From Curvibacter delicatus NBRC 14919 (lineage in GTDB: Bacteria > Pseudomonadota > Gammaproteobacteria > Burkholderiales > Burkholderiaceae_C): a stretch of DNA of 64,000 bases. Numbering within the stretch: position 1 is the stretch's first letter; each line of letters opens with the position of its first letter. Position numbers and translations under genes: made by a program. The DNA lies in NCBI RefSeq assembly GCF_001592265.1, contig NZ_BCWP01000012.1, positions 1 through 64,000 of the forward strand, given 5' to 3'. The notes below the pieces were generated by a model. That model was given only the letters and a program-made list of their open reading frames with translations. It had not been told where the DNA came from and did not search any database. Below, piece by piece: positions 55,564 to 64,000 of this stretch.

Positions 55564-56619
55564 ATGGCTCATCCGCGCGACATCCTCCTTGGCGCCCAGG
55601 CCGCGGCCGGCTTCTTGCCGGTCTGCGACCATTACAGCGGCGTCGAGGTCCGGATGCGCAAGAGCCTGCAGCTGCAGGCCGAGATGATTGCCGAGTTCGG
55701 GGCCTGCGTCTTCGACGTCTCGCTCGATTGCGAAGACGGCGCCCCGGTCGGTGGCGAGCGCGACCATGCCCAGATGGTGGTGGCGCTGGCCAACGAAGCG
55801 CAGGAGGCCGCCGGCAAGGCGGCCTTGCCGGCGTCGCCACGTGTCGCCGTGCGCGTGCATCCGGTGGACCATGTCGCGTTCGAGTCCGATGTGGCGGCCA
55901 TTGTTGGCGGTGCCGGCAAGGCCTTGTGCCACCTGATGATCCCCAAGGTCGAGACGGTGGCGGATGTCGAGCGGGCCGTGGCGGCCGTTGATGCTGCTGC
56001 GCGTTCAGCGGGCCGAAGCGAACCCTTGCCCTTGCAGGTGCTGCTGGAGTCGCCGGCGGCCGTGCATCGGGCGTTCGATATTGCCGCGCATCCGCGCGTG
56101 CAGTCCATCAGCTTCGGCCTGATGGATTTTGTGTCCGCTCACGGCGGCGCCATTCCTGCCAGTGCCATGAGTTCGCGTCCTGATGCGCAGTCCGGAGAAC
56201 TGGGTCAGTTCAGCCATCCGCTGGTGGTGCGCGCCAAGCTGGAAATTGCCTCCGCCTGCCATGCCCACGGCAAAGTGCCTTCCCATTGTGTGGTCACTGA
56301 ATTCAGTGATACTGAAGCCATGAAGGCCGCGGCCGCCAAGGCGGCCCGGGAGTTTGGCTACACGCGCATGTGGAGCATTCATCCCAGCCAGATTCGCCCT
56401 ATCCTGGAGGCACTGGCGCCGAGCGGTTCGGAGATCGAACGCGCCGCAGCCATCATCGAGGTGGCCGCGCAGGCGCAGTGGGCGCCCGTGAGTTTTGAAG
56501 GCCAGCTGCATGACCGTGCCAGCTACCGCTATTTCTGGCAGGTGCTGGAGCGGGCACACCAGACCGGGCGCCACTTGCCTGCAAGTGTGCAGGCCTATTT
56601 CCAGATTGCAACTCGTTAA
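55564..56619 (+). CDS. HpcH/HpaI-type aldolase / CitE-like CoA ester lyase
   Basis: 351-residue TIM-barrel protein of the citrate-lyase beta / malyl-CoA lyase superfamily: [20 protein letters not shown] with metal-binding acids, [33 protein letters not shown] and [13 protein letters not shown]. The substrate is not certain; members cleave citramalyl-CoA, malyl-CoA or related esters. It begins two bases after mdh, so it is likely co-transcribed, and malate or related acids may be its context. Confidence 0.82.
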   Translation: MAHPRDILLGAQAAAGFLPVCDHYSGVEVRMRKSLQLQAEMIAEFGACVFDVSLDCEDGAPVGGERDHAQMVVALANEAQEAAGKAALPASPRVAVRVHPVDHVAFESDVAAIVGGAGKALCHLMIPKVETVADVERAVAAVDAAARSAGRSEPLPLQVLLESPAAVHRAFDIAAHPRVQSISFGLMDFVSAHGGAIPASAMSSRPDAQSGELGQFSHPLVVRAKLEIASACHAHGKVPSHCVVTEFSDTEAMKAAAAKAAREFGYTRMWSIHPSQIRPILEALAPSGSEIERAAAIIEVAAQAQWAPVSFEGQLHDRASYRYFWQVLERAHQTGRHLPASVQAYFQIATR

Positions 56620-56654
56620 AGTGCCGGATTGTCGAATCACACAAGGAGCGCATG

Positions 56655-57215
56655 ATGAAAGCATTGATTACCCTGGTTCTGGTGGCAGCCATGCCCATGT
56701 CGCTGCTGGCGCAGAACCTGCCGTCCCGCAAGACACATTTCGCCCACGGCAAGCAGGCGTCGTCGGCGAAGACGGCTGTTGCTGCGGCCACGCCAGTAGC
56801 CGCACCCGCTGCGCCGCTGTCGCCCGCTGAACTGGCGCTGGCGGAGCGCGTGCAGGTGGGGCATGTGCCGTGCGAACTCGGTGCCTCCGTCACGGTAGAG
56901 GCCGATCCCAAGGCCGCTGGTTATTTCCATGTGCGTCTGGGCAAGGACCTCTTCCACATGGCGCCGGTGGTGACCTCCACCGGTGCCATGCGGCTGGAAG
57001 ACCAGCACGCCGGCGCCGTCTGGCTGCAGCTGGCGAACAAATCCATGCTGATGAGCACCAAACTCGGCAAACGCCTGGCGGATGCCTGCATGAACCCCTC
57101 CCAGGTGGCGGTTGCTGCGGCCATGGAGAAGAACCCGCCGCCTTCCCTGCTGGATCCGGTGACCCCGCCGCCCACGATGCGCAATGCACTGGCATTGCAG
57201 GATGCTGCGGAATAA
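56655..57215 (+). CDS. Exported protein of unknown function
   Basis: 186-residue protein with a signal peptide (KALITLVLVAAMPMSLLAQ), an Ala/Pro-rich linker and a small conserved region with VGHVPCELGASVTVEADPKA and YFHVRLGKDLFHMAPVVTST, plus a second Cys in ADACMNPSQ, suggesting a disulfide. I do not recognise a family. The ATG at 56655 is preferred over 56652 because AAGGAG lies six bases upstream. It lies between the CitE-like gene and acnB. Confidence 0.72.
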   Translation: MKALITLVLVAAMPMSLLAQNLPSRKTHFAHGKQASSAKTAVAAATPVAAPAAPLSPAELALAERVQVGHVPCELGASVTVEADPKAAGYFHVRLGKDLFHMAPVVTSTGAMRLEDQHAGAVWLQLANKSMLMSTKLGKRLADACMNPSQVAVAAAMEKNPPPSLLDPVTPPPTMRNALALQDAAE

Positions 57216-57280
57216 GTAGCAGAGAAAGCCCGTGCGACAAGGGTTGAAACTATTTTTGATTTTTGAAGAAGGAGATTTTC

Positions 57281-59866
57281 ATGTTGCAAGCCTACCGCGC
57301 CCATGTCGCAGAACGCGCCGCGCTCGGCATTCCCCCGCTGCCGCTGTCTGCCAAGCAGACCGCTGAACTGATCGAGCTGCTGAAGAACCCGCCCAAGGGC
57401 GAGGAAACCACGCTGGTCGATCTGATCACCCACCGTGTCCCGGCCGGTGTGGACGATGCCGCCAAGGTCAAGGCCAGCTACCTGGCCGCCGTGGCCCACG
57501 GCACCGAGAAGTGTGCCCTGATCAGCCGCGAAAAGGCCACCGAGCTGCTGGGCACCATGCTCGGCGGCTACAACCTGACGCCGCTGATCGACCTGCTGGA
57601 TGACAGCGCCGTGGCCGCCGTGGCCGCCGAAGGCCTGAAGAAAACCCTGCTGATGTTCGACCAGTTCCACGACGTCAAGGAAAAGGCCGACAAGGGCAAT
57701 GCCCACGCCAAGGCCGTGCTGCAAAGCTGGGCCGATGCCGAGTGGTTCACCAGCCGCCCCGAAGTGCCCAAGAGCATCACCCTGACCGTGTTCAAGGTGA
57801 CCGGCGAGACCAATACCGACGACCTGTCGCCCGCGCCCGATGCCTGGAGCCGCCCCGACATTCCGCTGCATGCGCTGGCCATGCTGAAGAACAAGCGCGA
57901 TGGCATCACGCCCGAGGAAGACGGCAAGCGCGGCCCGGTGAAGTTCATCGAAGACCTGCGCGCCAAGGGCAACCTGGTGGCCTACGTCGGCGACGTGGTC
58001 GGCACCGGTTCTTCCCGCAAGTCGGCCACCAACTCCGTGCTGTGGTTCACCGGCGAGGACATTCCCTTCGTGCCGAACAAGCGTTTCGGTGGCGTCTGCC
58101 TGGGCTCCAAGATCGCCCCGATCTTCTACAACACGATGGAAGATGCCGGCGCCCTGCCGATCGAACTCGATGTGAGCCAGATGAACATGGGCGATACCGT
58201 CGAGCTGCGCCCCTATGAAGGCAAGGCCCTGAAGGATGGCAAGGTGATTGCCGAGTTCACGGTCAAGAGCGAGGTGCTGTTCGACGAAGTGCGCGCCGGC
58301 GGCCGCATTCCGCTGATCATCGGCCGTGGCCTGACCGGCAAGGCGCGCGAAGCGCTGGGCCTGCCGCCGTCCACACTGTTCCGTCTGCCCAAGAACCCGA
58401 CCGCCAAGGCCAAGGGCTTCTCGCTGGCACAGAAGATGGTCGGCCGCGCCTGCGGCCTGCCGGAAGGCCAGGGCGTGTTGCCCGGCACCTACTGCGAACC
58501 GAAGATGACCTCGGTCGGCTCGCAGGACACCACCGGCCCGATGACCCGCGACGAACTGAAGGACCTGGCCTGCCTGGGCTTCAGCTCCGACCTGGTGATG
58601 CAGTCCTTCTGCCACACCGCTGCTTACCCGAAGCCGGTTGACGTGAAGATGCACCACGAACTGCCCGAGTTCATCAGCAACCGCGGCGGCATTGCACTGC
58701 GTCCGGGCGACGGCATCATCCACAGCTGGCTCAACCGCATGCTGCTGCCCGACACCGTCGGCACCGGCGGCGACAGCCACACCCGCTTCCCGATCGGCAT
58801 CAGCTTCCCGGCCGGCTCCGGCCTGGTGGCCTTTGCCGCTGCCACCGGCGTCATGCCGCTGGACATGCCCGAATCGGTGCTGGTGCGCTTCAAGGGCAAG
58901 ATGCAGCCCGGCGTCACGCTGCGTGACTTGGTGCATGCCATCCCGCTGTACGCCATCAAGGCCGGCCTGCTGACGGTCGAGAAGAAGGGCAAGAAGAACA
59001 TCTTCTCCGGCCGCATTCTCGAAATCGAAGGCTTGCCGGACATGAAGGTGGAGCAGGCGTTCGAGCTGTCCGACGCCTCGGCCGAGCGTTCTGCCGCCGG
59101 TTGCACGGTGCGCCTGAACAAGGAACCGATCATCGAGTACATCAACAGCAACATCGTGCTGCTGAAGAACATGATTGCCCAGGGCTACGCCGATGCGCGC
59201 ACCATCGGTCGCCGCATCAAGGCCATGGAGGCCTGGCTGGCCAACCCGCAGCTGCTGGCACCCGATGCCGATGCCGAGTACGCTGCCGTGATCGAGATCG
59301 ACCTGGCCGAGATCACCGAGCCGATCGTCTGCTGCCCGAACGATCCCGATGACGCCAAGACGCTGTCGGACGTGGCCGGTGCCAAGATCGACGAAGTGTT
59401 CATCGGTTCCTGCATGACCAACATCGGTCACTTCCGTGCCGCATCCAAGCTGCTCGAAGGCAAGAAGGACATCCCGGTCAAGCTGTGGATGGCTCCGCCG
59501 ACCAAGATGGATGCCCACCAGCTGACCGAAGAAGGCCACTACGGTGTGTTCGGTGCGGCCGGCGCCCGCATGGAAATGCCCGGCTGCTCGCTGTGCATGG
59601 GCAACCAGGCGCAGGTGAAGGAGGGCGCGACCGTGATGTCCACCAGCACGCGTAACTTCCCGAACCGTCTGGGCAAGAACACCAATGTGTACCTGGGCTC
59701 GGCCGAACTGTCGGCGATCTGCTCCAAGCTGGGTCGCATCCCGACCAAGGCCGAGTACCTGGCCGACATCGGTGTGATCAACGCCAACGGCGACAAGATC
59801 TACAAGTACATGAACTTCGACCAGATCGAGGAGTACAAGGACGTGGCCGCCTCCGTGGCCGCCTGA
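57281..59866 (+). CDS. acnB: Aconitate hydratase B
   Basis: Main TCA-cycle aconitase with a [4Fe-4S] cluster. The AcnB-specific N-terminal HEAT-like domain ([20 protein letters not shown]) is present, followed by the swivel domain ([20 protein letters not shown]) and the cluster cysteines in [17 protein letters not shown] and [14 protein letters not shown]. The ATG at 57281 has AAGGAGA upstream; 861 residues is the normal length. Two terminators follow. Confidence 0.97.
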   Translation: MLQAYRAHVAERAALGIPPLPLSAKQTAELIELLKNPPKGEETTLVDLITHRVPAGVDDAAKVKASYLAAVAHGTEKCALISREKATELLGTMLGGYNLTPLIDLLDDSAVAAVAAEGLKKTLLMFDQFHDVKEKADKGNAHAKAVLQSWADAEWFTSRPEVPKSITLTVFKVTGETNTDDLSPAPDAWSRPDIPLHALAMLKNKRDGITPEEDGKRGPVKFIEDLRAKGNLVAYVGDVVGTGSSRKSATNSVLWFTGEDIPFVPNKRFGGVCLGSKIAPIFYNTMEDAGALPIELDVSQMNMGDTVELRPYEGKALKDGKVIAEFTVKSEVLFDEVRAGGRIPLIIGRGLTGKAREALGLPPSTLFRLPKNPTAKAKGFSLAQKMVGRACGLPEGQGVLPGTYCEPKMTSVGSQDTTGPMTRDELKDLACLGFSSDLVMQSFCHTAAYPKPVDVKMHHELPEFISNRGGIALRPGDGIIHSWLNRMLLPDTVGTGGDSHTRFPIGISFPAGSGLVAFAAATGVMPLDMPESVLVRFKGKMQPGVTLRDLVHAIPLYAIKAGLLTVEKKGKKNIFSGRILEIEGLPDMKVEQAFELSDASAERSAAGCTVRLNKEPIIEYINSNIVLLKNMIAQGYADARTIGRRIKAMEAWLANPQLLAPDADAEYAAVIEIDLAEITEPIVCCPNDPDDAKTLSDVAGAKIDEVFIGSCMTNIGHFRAASKLLEGKKDIPVKLWMAPPTKMDAHQLTEEGHYGVFGAAGARMEMPGCSLCMGNQAQVKEGATVMSTSTRNFPNRLGKNTNVYLGSAELSAICSKLGRIPTKAEYLADIGVINANGDKIYKYMNFDQIEEYKDVAASVAA

Positions 59867-59883
59867 TCAGCGGTCTCCCCTGA

Positions 59884-59909
59884 CCGGGCTCGTCTGCAGC
59901 CCGGTTTTT
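59884..59909 (+). terminator. First terminator after acnB
   Basis: CCGGGCT / AGCCCGG with a seven-base loop followed by TTTTT, 18 bases after the stop codon. Confidence 0.85.
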
Positions 59910-59943
59910 AAAGCCCCCCGGCTCGCGCCGCGGGGCTTTTTCT
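59910..59943 (+). terminator. Second terminator after acnB
   Basis: AAAGCCCC ... GGGGCTTTTT stem directly abutting the first one, giving tandem terminators. It is nearly symmetric, so it may also act leftward. Confidence 0.8.
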
Positions 59944-59967
59944 TTGCGCCTCCGGGATAATTCGGCC

Positions 59968-60336
59968 ATGAATGCCATCACCTCACTGCCCTTGTCCGTG
60001 CAAACCGTGCTGCTGCTGATCGGCAGCAATGTGTTCATGACCTTTGCCTGGTACGGACACCTGAGGAATCTGGCCACGGCGCCCTGGTATCTGGCTGCGC
60101 TGGCGAGCTGGGGCATCGCCCTGTTCGAGTACCTGCTGCAGGTGCCGGCCAACCGCATCGGTTTCCAGCAGGCGGGCTTTACGGTGGCGCAGCTCAAGAT
60201 CGTGCAGGAGGTGGTGACGCTCAGCGTGTTCCTGCCGTTTGCCATGCTCTACCTGAAGGAGCCGTTCAAGCTCGACTATGTCTGGGCCGCCTTGTGCATG
60301 GTGGGGGCGGTGTATTTCATCTTCCGTGGTGCCTGA
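59968..60336 (+). CDS. DMT-family membrane protein (DUF486)
   Basis: 122-residue integral membrane protein with four predicted spans (SVQTVLLLIGSNVFMTFAWY, WYLAALASWGIALFEYLL, VVTLSVFLPFAMLYL, WAALCMVGAVYFIF) and the conserved VPANRIGFQQAGFTVAQLKI block of DUF486. The family resembles small multidrug-type transporters, but its function is untested. The ATG at 59968 begins just before the first span. Confidence 0.85.
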   Translation: MNAITSLPLSVQTVLLLIGSNVFMTFAWYGHLRNLATAPWYLAALASWGIALFEYLLQVPANRIGFQQAGFTVAQLKIVQEVVTLSVFLPFAMLYLKEPFKLDYVWAALCMVGAVYFIFRGA

Positions 60337-60420
60337 GGGGCGGGTGGCGTCGGGCGTGGCGGTTAAACTTCACCCCGTTTTCAGTCATTTCACTGACGAG
60401 CCAAGAATTAGGAGAGCTTC

Positions 60421-61068
60421 ATGCTGTTTGGGAAATTAATGCCGCGCGACGGCAACTTTTTTGAGATGTTCAATCAGCATGCGGACCGCATCGTGGAGGC
60501 AGCACGCGCTTTCTCCCAGCTGGTGGCGCACTACAGCGACCTCAATCTGCGTGATCAGTACAACCGCGATGTCGATGCCGCGGAGCAGGCGGCCGACCGC
60601 ATCACACGCGAGGTCAACCAGTCCTTGCACAAGACCTTCATCACGCCGATCGACCGTGAACAGATCCACTCGTTGATCAACACCATGGATGACGTGGCCG
60701 ACCTGATCCAGGATTCGGCGGAGACCATGGCGTTGTACGACGTGCGCCACATGACGGAAGAGATCATCCGGCTGACCGAGCTCAGCGTGAAGTGCTGCGA
60801 GCGCGTCAAGGATGCGGTCTACCTGCTGGACAACATTGGCGACGCCAAGACGGCGGAAGCCGCGCTCAAGACCTGCGAGGAGATCGACCGCCTCGAGTCC
60901 GACGCCGACCGCGTGATGCGAACCGCCATGAGCAAGCTGTTCCGCGAGGAACCCGATGTGCGCGAGGTGATCAAGCTCAAGGCCATCTACGAGTTGCTGG
61001 AGACCGTGACCGACAAGTGCGAGGACGTGGCCAACCAGATCGAGGGCATCGTCCTCGAAAACGCCTGA
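60421..61068 (+). CDS. DUF47 / PhoU-like phosphate transport accessory protein
   Basis: 215-residue all-helical protein of the PhoU-like DUF47 family, with AADRITREVNQSLHKTFITP and IDREQIHSLINTMDDVADLI as clear signatures. Such proteins are encoded directly before Pit-type transporters and are thought to modulate them. The pit gene follows 12 bases later, so they form a two-gene operon. Confidence 0.9.
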   Translation: MLFGKLMPRDGNFFEMFNQHADRIVEAARAFSQLVAHYSDLNLRDQYNRDVDAAEQAADRITREVNQSLHKTFITPIDREQIHSLINTMDDVADLIQDSAETMALYDVRHMTEEIIRLTELSVKCCERVKDAVYLLDNIGDAKTAEAALKTCEEIDRLESDADRVMRTAMSKLFREEPDVREVIKLKAIYELLETVTDKCEDVANQIEGIVLENA

Positions 61069-61080
61069 TCGGGCCCCGGC

Positions 61081-62091
61081 ATGGAAAGCGTACAGAGCGC
61101 CCTCTGGGTGATCATTCTGCTGGTGTTCCTGGCACTGGCCTTCGACTTCATGAACGGGTTTCATGACGCCGCCAACTCGATTGCCACGGTGGTGTCGACC
61201 GGCGTGCTGCGGCCCGGGCAGGCGGTGCTGTTTGCCGCCTTCTTCAACTTCGTGGCCATCTTCATTTTCCACCTCAGCGTGGCGGCGACAGTGGGCAAGG
61301 GCATCGTGCAGCCGGGCGTGGTCGATGTCCATGTGGTGTTCGGTGCACTGATCGGCGCCATCAGCTGGAACCTGATCACCTGGTACTACGGCATTCCCAG
61401 CAGCTCGTCGCATGCGCTGATCGGCGGCATCGTCGGTGCCGTGATCGGCAAGGCCGGCACCGAGGCGCTGATTTCCACCGGCATCATCAAGACGGTGGTC
61501 TTCATCTTCGTGTCACCCTTGCTCGGCTTTCTGCTGGGCTCGTTGATGATGTTGCTGGTGGCCTGGCTGTTCCGTCGCACGACACCGTCGCGCGTGGATC
61601 GCTGGTTCCGTCGTCTGCAACTGGTGTCCGCGGGTGCCTACAGCCTGGGGCATGGCGGCAACGATGCGCAAAAGACCATCGGCATCATCTGGATGCTGCT
61701 GGTCGCAACCGGCTACATGACCTCGGTCGACACCTCGCCGCCGACCTGGACGGTGGTGTGCTGCTACATGGCCATCGGTGCCGGCACCATGTTCGGCGGC
61801 TGGCGCATCGTCAAGACCATGGGGCAGAAGATCACCAAGCTCAAGCCGGTCGGTGGTTTCTGCGCCGAAACCGGCGGAGCGCTCACGCTTTTCATCGCCA
61901 CCGCCCTGGGCATCCCGGTCTCCACCACCCACACCATCACCGGTGCCATCGTCGGTGTGGGCTCGGCTCAGCGTGCCAGCGCGGTGCGCTGGGGTGTGGC
62001 CGGCAACATCGTCTGGGCCTGGATCTTCACCATCCCGGCCAGCGCCTTTGTGGCCATCGTGGCCTACTGGTTGAGCCTGACGCTTTTCTGA
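61081..62091 (+). CDS. pit: Inorganic phosphate transporter (Pit family)
   Basis: Low-affinity cation-coupled phosphate (metal-phosphate) carrier of the inner membrane. The 336-residue protein has about ten spans and the duplicated PiT signature, seen as DFMNGFHDAANSIATVVSTG in the N-terminal half and AYSLGHGGNDAQKTIGII in the C-terminal half, plus YYGIPSSSSHALIGGIVG. Its gene follows the DUF47 gene and is closed by a repeat that also forms a terminator. Confidence 0.94.
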   Translation: MESVQSALWVIILLVFLALAFDFMNGFHDAANSIATVVSTGVLRPGQAVLFAAFFNFVAIFIFHLSVAATVGKGIVQPGVVDVHVVFGALIGAISWNLITWYYGIPSSSSHALIGGIVGAVIGKAGTEALISTGIIKTVVFIFVSPLLGFLLGSLMMLLVAWLFRRTTPSRVDRWFRRLQLVSAGAYSLGHGGNDAQKTIGIIWMLLVATGYMTSVDTSPPTWTVVCCYMAIGAGTMFGGWRIVKTMGQKITKLKPVGGFCAETGGALTLFIATALGIPVSTTHTITGAIVGVGSAQRASAVRWGVAGNIVWAWIFTIPASAFVAIVAYWLSLTLF

Positions 62092-62092
62092 T

Positions 62093-62147
62093 GCTATCTA
62101 ATTGATAGCGTTTGGCGCTGATTCCGCAAGGACTCAGCGCCATTTTC
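62093..62147 (+). repeat. Dispersed palindromic repeat after pit
   Basis: Head GCTATCTAATTGATAGC (62093-62109), GTTTGGCGCTGA middle and a CAGCGCCATTTTC tail. The right half folds as GGCGCTGA / TCAGCGCC. Confidence 0.8.
62114..62147 (+). terminator. Terminator of pit formed by the repeat
   Basis: Eight-base perfect stem GGCGCTGA (62114-62121) / TCAGCGCC (62134-62141) followed by ATTTTC. It may also serve the convergent TM2-like gene. Confidence 0.65.
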
Positions 62148-62592
62148 ATTGTGAAATCTTGCGTGCTTCCTCGATCTGGTACTCGAAGTAGCGCTGGAAG
62201 CTGAAGGCGATGCTGGCCATCAGCACCGCGGTGCCGATCAGCAGTGAGCAGGCAATGGCACCGATGGTCAGCCAGCTGGTGCTGCCGGCCGGATGGTCGC
62301 TGGCGAGCGTCGGGTTGAAGCGGGCATTCCACTTTTCAGGCGTCATGAGACCGTAGACGATGGCGTTGAGCGCACAGCCGGCGATGGTGAAGCCCACCAG
62401 CGGGATCAGCACCCAGCTCACGGGATCGTCCTGGCCATATGTCTGCACCCGTTCCACGCCATACAGGCCCAAGGCGGTGGGGATGGGCAGCAGCCAGCCC
62501 AGAAAGTCGCCCAGGCCATAGAGGTAGAAACGGTGCAGGCCCAGCGGGCCGGTGAGGAAGGTGAGCCAGGCGGCGAACGTCTTGTTTTTCAT
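62146..62592 (-). CDS. TM2-like small membrane protein
   Basis: 148-residue protein starting with a TM2-type pair of spans around the motif GPLGLHRFYLYGLGDFLGWL and a second block LIPLVGFTIAGCALNAIVYG, then a third span near LTIGAIACSLLIGTAVLMAS. TM2 proteins are of uncertain role. It converges with pit, ending inside the repeat tail. Confidence 0.78.
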   Translation of the reverse strand: MKNKTFAAWLTFLTGPLGLHRFYLYGLGDFLGWLLPIPTALGLYGVERVQTYGQDDPVSWVLIPLVGFTIAGCALNAIVYGLMTPEKWNARFNPTLASDHPAGSTSWLTIGAIACSLLIGTAVLMASIAFSFQRYFEYQIEEARKISQ

Positions 62593-62602
62593 GGCGCTAT
62601 TG

Positions 62603-63130
62603 TCAGGGATGCGTTGGCGCGGTGCGGTCTCCCAAACCCAGCGATTTTTCCATCAGAACGGTGTCGAGCCAGCGGTCGAACTTCCAGCCGCTGGCGGTCA
62701 GCACCCCAACGGGCGTGAAGCCGCAGCTGCGGTGCAGGCCGATGGACGCGGCATTGGCCGAGTCGCCGATCACGGCAATCAGCTTGCGCATGCCGGCGCG
62801 TTCGGCGGCGGCTGACAGTTCGGTCAGCAGCGCCCGGCCCAGCCCCTGGCCGCGGGCCTGGGGCGCCAGGTAGATGGAGTCTTCGGCGGCATAGCGGTAG
62901 GCCGGGCGCGGGCGAAACCAGTTGCAGTAGGCGTAACCCAGCACCTGGCCCTGGTCTTCGGCCACCAGCCAGGGCAGGCCGCGTGCCAGCACCTCGGCGC
63001 GGCGGGCCTGCATGTCGGCCGGAGAGGGGGGATCCAGCTCGAACGTGCCGGTGCCGTGCAGCACATGATGGGCATAAATCGAGGTGATGGCGACAATATC
63101 TTCGTCGCGGCTGGGGCGGATGATAGGCAT
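62603..63130 (-). CDS. GNAT-family N-acetyltransferase (phosphinothricin acetyltransferase-like)
   Basis: 175-residue acetyltransferase with PIIRPSRDEDIVAITSIYAH at the start, GTGTFELDPPSPADM, GYAYCNWFRPRPAYRYAAED, the acetyl-CoA loop APQARGQGLGRALL and ANAASIGLHRSCGFTPVG. It resembles Pat/YncA enzymes that acetylate phosphinothricin or methionine analogues. The real substrate is unknown. The ATG at 63130 excludes an unconserved N-terminal stretch. Confidence 0.87.
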   Translation of the reverse strand: MPIIRPSRDEDIVAITSIYAHHVLHGTGTFELDPPSPADMQARRAEVLARGLPWLVAEDQGQVLGYAYCNWFRPRPAYRYAAEDSIYLAPQARGQGLGRALLTELSAAAERAGMRKLIAVIGDSANAASIGLHRSCGFTPVGVLTASGWKFDRWLDTVLMEKSLGLGDRTAPTHP

Positions 63131-63145
63131 AAGCGGCAGAAACGT

Positions 63146-63211
63146 TATAATCACAAGCTTTTCAGTGTGTCGCTGGCCGGGTGGCTATGTCGCGTGTCTC
63201 AAACACTGAAA
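63146..63211 (+). promoter_or_regulatory. rpsP promoter box and structured leader
   Basis: A perfect TATAAT (63146-63151) is followed by a leader with the nine-base inverted repeat TTTCAGTGT (63160-63168) / ACACTGAAA (63203-63211). The -35 region is weak. The leader is about 115 bases to the rpsP start. Confidence 0.5.
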
Positions 63212-63274
63212 GATTTCGTACTGGATGGTTCTATTCGAGTCTGAATGGAATATCCACCACCCAAAGGATAAATC

Positions 63275-63529
63275 ATGGTCGTTATTCGACTCTCTCGTGG
63301 CGGCTCCAAGGCACGTCCGTTCTTCAACATTGTCGTCTCCGACAAGCGTAACCGTCGTGACGGCCGTTTCATCGAGCGTATCGGTTTCTACAACCCGATC
63401 GCCACCGCCGCTGAGGAAAGCATCCGCATTGCGCAGGATCGCCTGACTTACTGGGTGGGTGTGGGCGCGCAAGCCTCTCCGACCGTGGAACGCCTGATCA
63501 AGCAAGCTGGCAAGAAAGCTGCCGCTTAA
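63275..63529 (+). CDS. rpsP: 30S ribosomal protein S16
   Basis: 84-residue S16 with [40 protein letters not shown] and the [18 protein letters not shown] block. AAAGGAT upstream of the ATG acts as ribosome site. It starts the rpsP-rimM(-trmD-rplS) operon, of which only the first two genes are in this window. Confidence 0.97.
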   Translation: MVVIRLSRGGSKARPFFNIVVSDKRNRRDGRFIERIGFYNPIATAAEESIRIAQDRLTYWVGVGAQASPTVERLIKQAGKKAAA

Positions 63530-63538
63530 TTGGCATCC

Positions 63539-64000
63539 ATGCTGCCCGGCCTCGAAGCCGCTGAATTGCCAGCGGACGCCATCGAAGTCGGGCGCATTGC
63601 GGATGCCTGGGGCATCAAGGGCTGGTTCAAGGTCCTGCCCTACAGCGCCGATCCCGAGGCGCTGTTTTCTTCCAAATGCTGGTATCTGCTACCGGCCGAG
63701 AAAGGCGCAAAAACCTTTGCCGGTCCGGCCAAGCTGGCCATTCGTGAAGCCAAAGAGCATTCCGACAGCGTGGTCGCCTGTGCGCAGGACGTGCCTGACC
63801 GCAATGCTGCCGAAATGTTGCGTGGCGCCCGCATTTTTGTGGCGCGTTCCAGTTTCCCTTCTCCCGAGCAGGATGAGTACTACTGGGTTGACCTGATCGG
63901 TCTGGCGGTGGTCAACCGCGAGGACGTCGCCTTGGGCACCGTGCGCGAACTGCTGTCCACCGGGCCGCAAACCGTGCTGGTCATCAGCTACGAGCAGGAT
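63539..64000 (+). CDS. rimM: 16S rRNA processing protein RimM (partial)
   Basis: Assembly factor for the head of the 30S subunit. It shows EVGRIADAWGIKGWFKVLPY near the start, a PRC-barrel-like C-terminal segment beginning DEYYWVDLIGLAVVNRED, and LGTVRELLSTGPQTVLVI. The gene runs off the end of the window after 154 codons; the family is usually about 170-190 residues, so little is missing. It begins ten bases after rpsP. Confidence 0.93.
   Translation, partial: MLPGLEAAELPADAIEVGRIADAWGIKGWFKVLPYSADPEALFSSKCWYLLPAEKGAKTFAGPAKLAIREAKEHSDSVVACAQDVPDRNAAEMLRGARIFVARSSFPSPEQDEYYWVDLIGLAVVNREDVALGTVRELLSTGPQTVLVISYEQD

Noticed and set aside
56921-59539. An 872-codon open frame on the minus strand opposite acnB
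   Set aside because: Shadow of acnB; composition is abnormal and no domain is visible.

Overview
This 64 kb window looks like one contiguous stretch of a high-GC betaproteobacterial chromosome, most likely a member of the Comamonadaceae (Burkholderiales). The reasons are the gene orders (plsX-fabHDG-acpP-fabF-rpoE-rseAB-degP-lepA-lepB-rnc-era-recO-pdxJ-acpS-nagZ; leuC-leuD-leuB-asd-fimV-truA-trpF-trpB-trpA-accD; sdhCDAB-sdhE-gltA with mdh and acnB alongside), the protein sequences, and short dispersed repeats of a kind I associate with this family. Almost everything is housekeeping. I see no prophage, insertion sequence, CRISPR array, rRNA or tRNA gene.

Layout. 0.1-9.4 kb: rne (minus), then rluC, a HAD phosphatase, a Rieske protein and an S49 peptidase (plus); a Rnk/GreA-like factor, a tetrapyrrole-methylase family protein and yceF (minus); then yceD. 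9.5-15.4 kb: rpmF and the fatty-acid cluster. 15.4-19.8 kb: the sigma-E envelope-stress set (rpoE, rseA, rseB, degP). 19.8-20.3 kb: a non-coding gap that may hold a small RNA. 20.3-28.2 kb: lepA to nagZ. 28.3-35.5 kb: a chemoreceptor, a YgjP-like metalloprotease, a hemerythrin-like protein, two flavin split-barrel proteins (one fused to GAF), lysS and a YggT protein. 35.7-48.4 kb: a long minus-strand run of accD, trp, truA, fimV, asd and leu genes. 48.5-59.9 kb: TCA-cycle genes (gltA, sdhE, sdhBADC, a GntR regulator, mdh, a CitE-like lyase, acnB). 59.9-64 kb: a DMT protein, a DUF47/Pit phosphate pair, a TM2-like protein, a GNAT acetyltransferase, rpsP and the start of rimM, which runs off the end.

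How the parts work together. The fatty-acid genes make the acyl chains that AcpS-activated ACP carries, and AccD feeds malonyl-CoA to them. RpoE/RseA/RseB/DegP form a sensing and response circuit for misfolded envelope proteins. The GntR regulator sits between sdh and mdh with a palindromic operator in its own promoter, which suggests a local TCA regulator, but its gene carries a frameshift in this sequence.

Most interesting non-coding signals: (1) a predicted transcription attenuator upstream of asd, with a 33-codon leader peptide whose end is crowded with Thr, Ile and Lys codons, the end products of the pathway; (2) a ~54 bp palindromic repeat found at least six times, twice inserted in the same reading frame into genes (rseA, era) and once serving as a terminator; (3) a second GC-rich intergenic repeat in three copies; (4) a possible small RNA between degP and lepA; (5) a multi-hairpin leader before the rnk-like gene; (6) an entericidin gene inside the leu operon.
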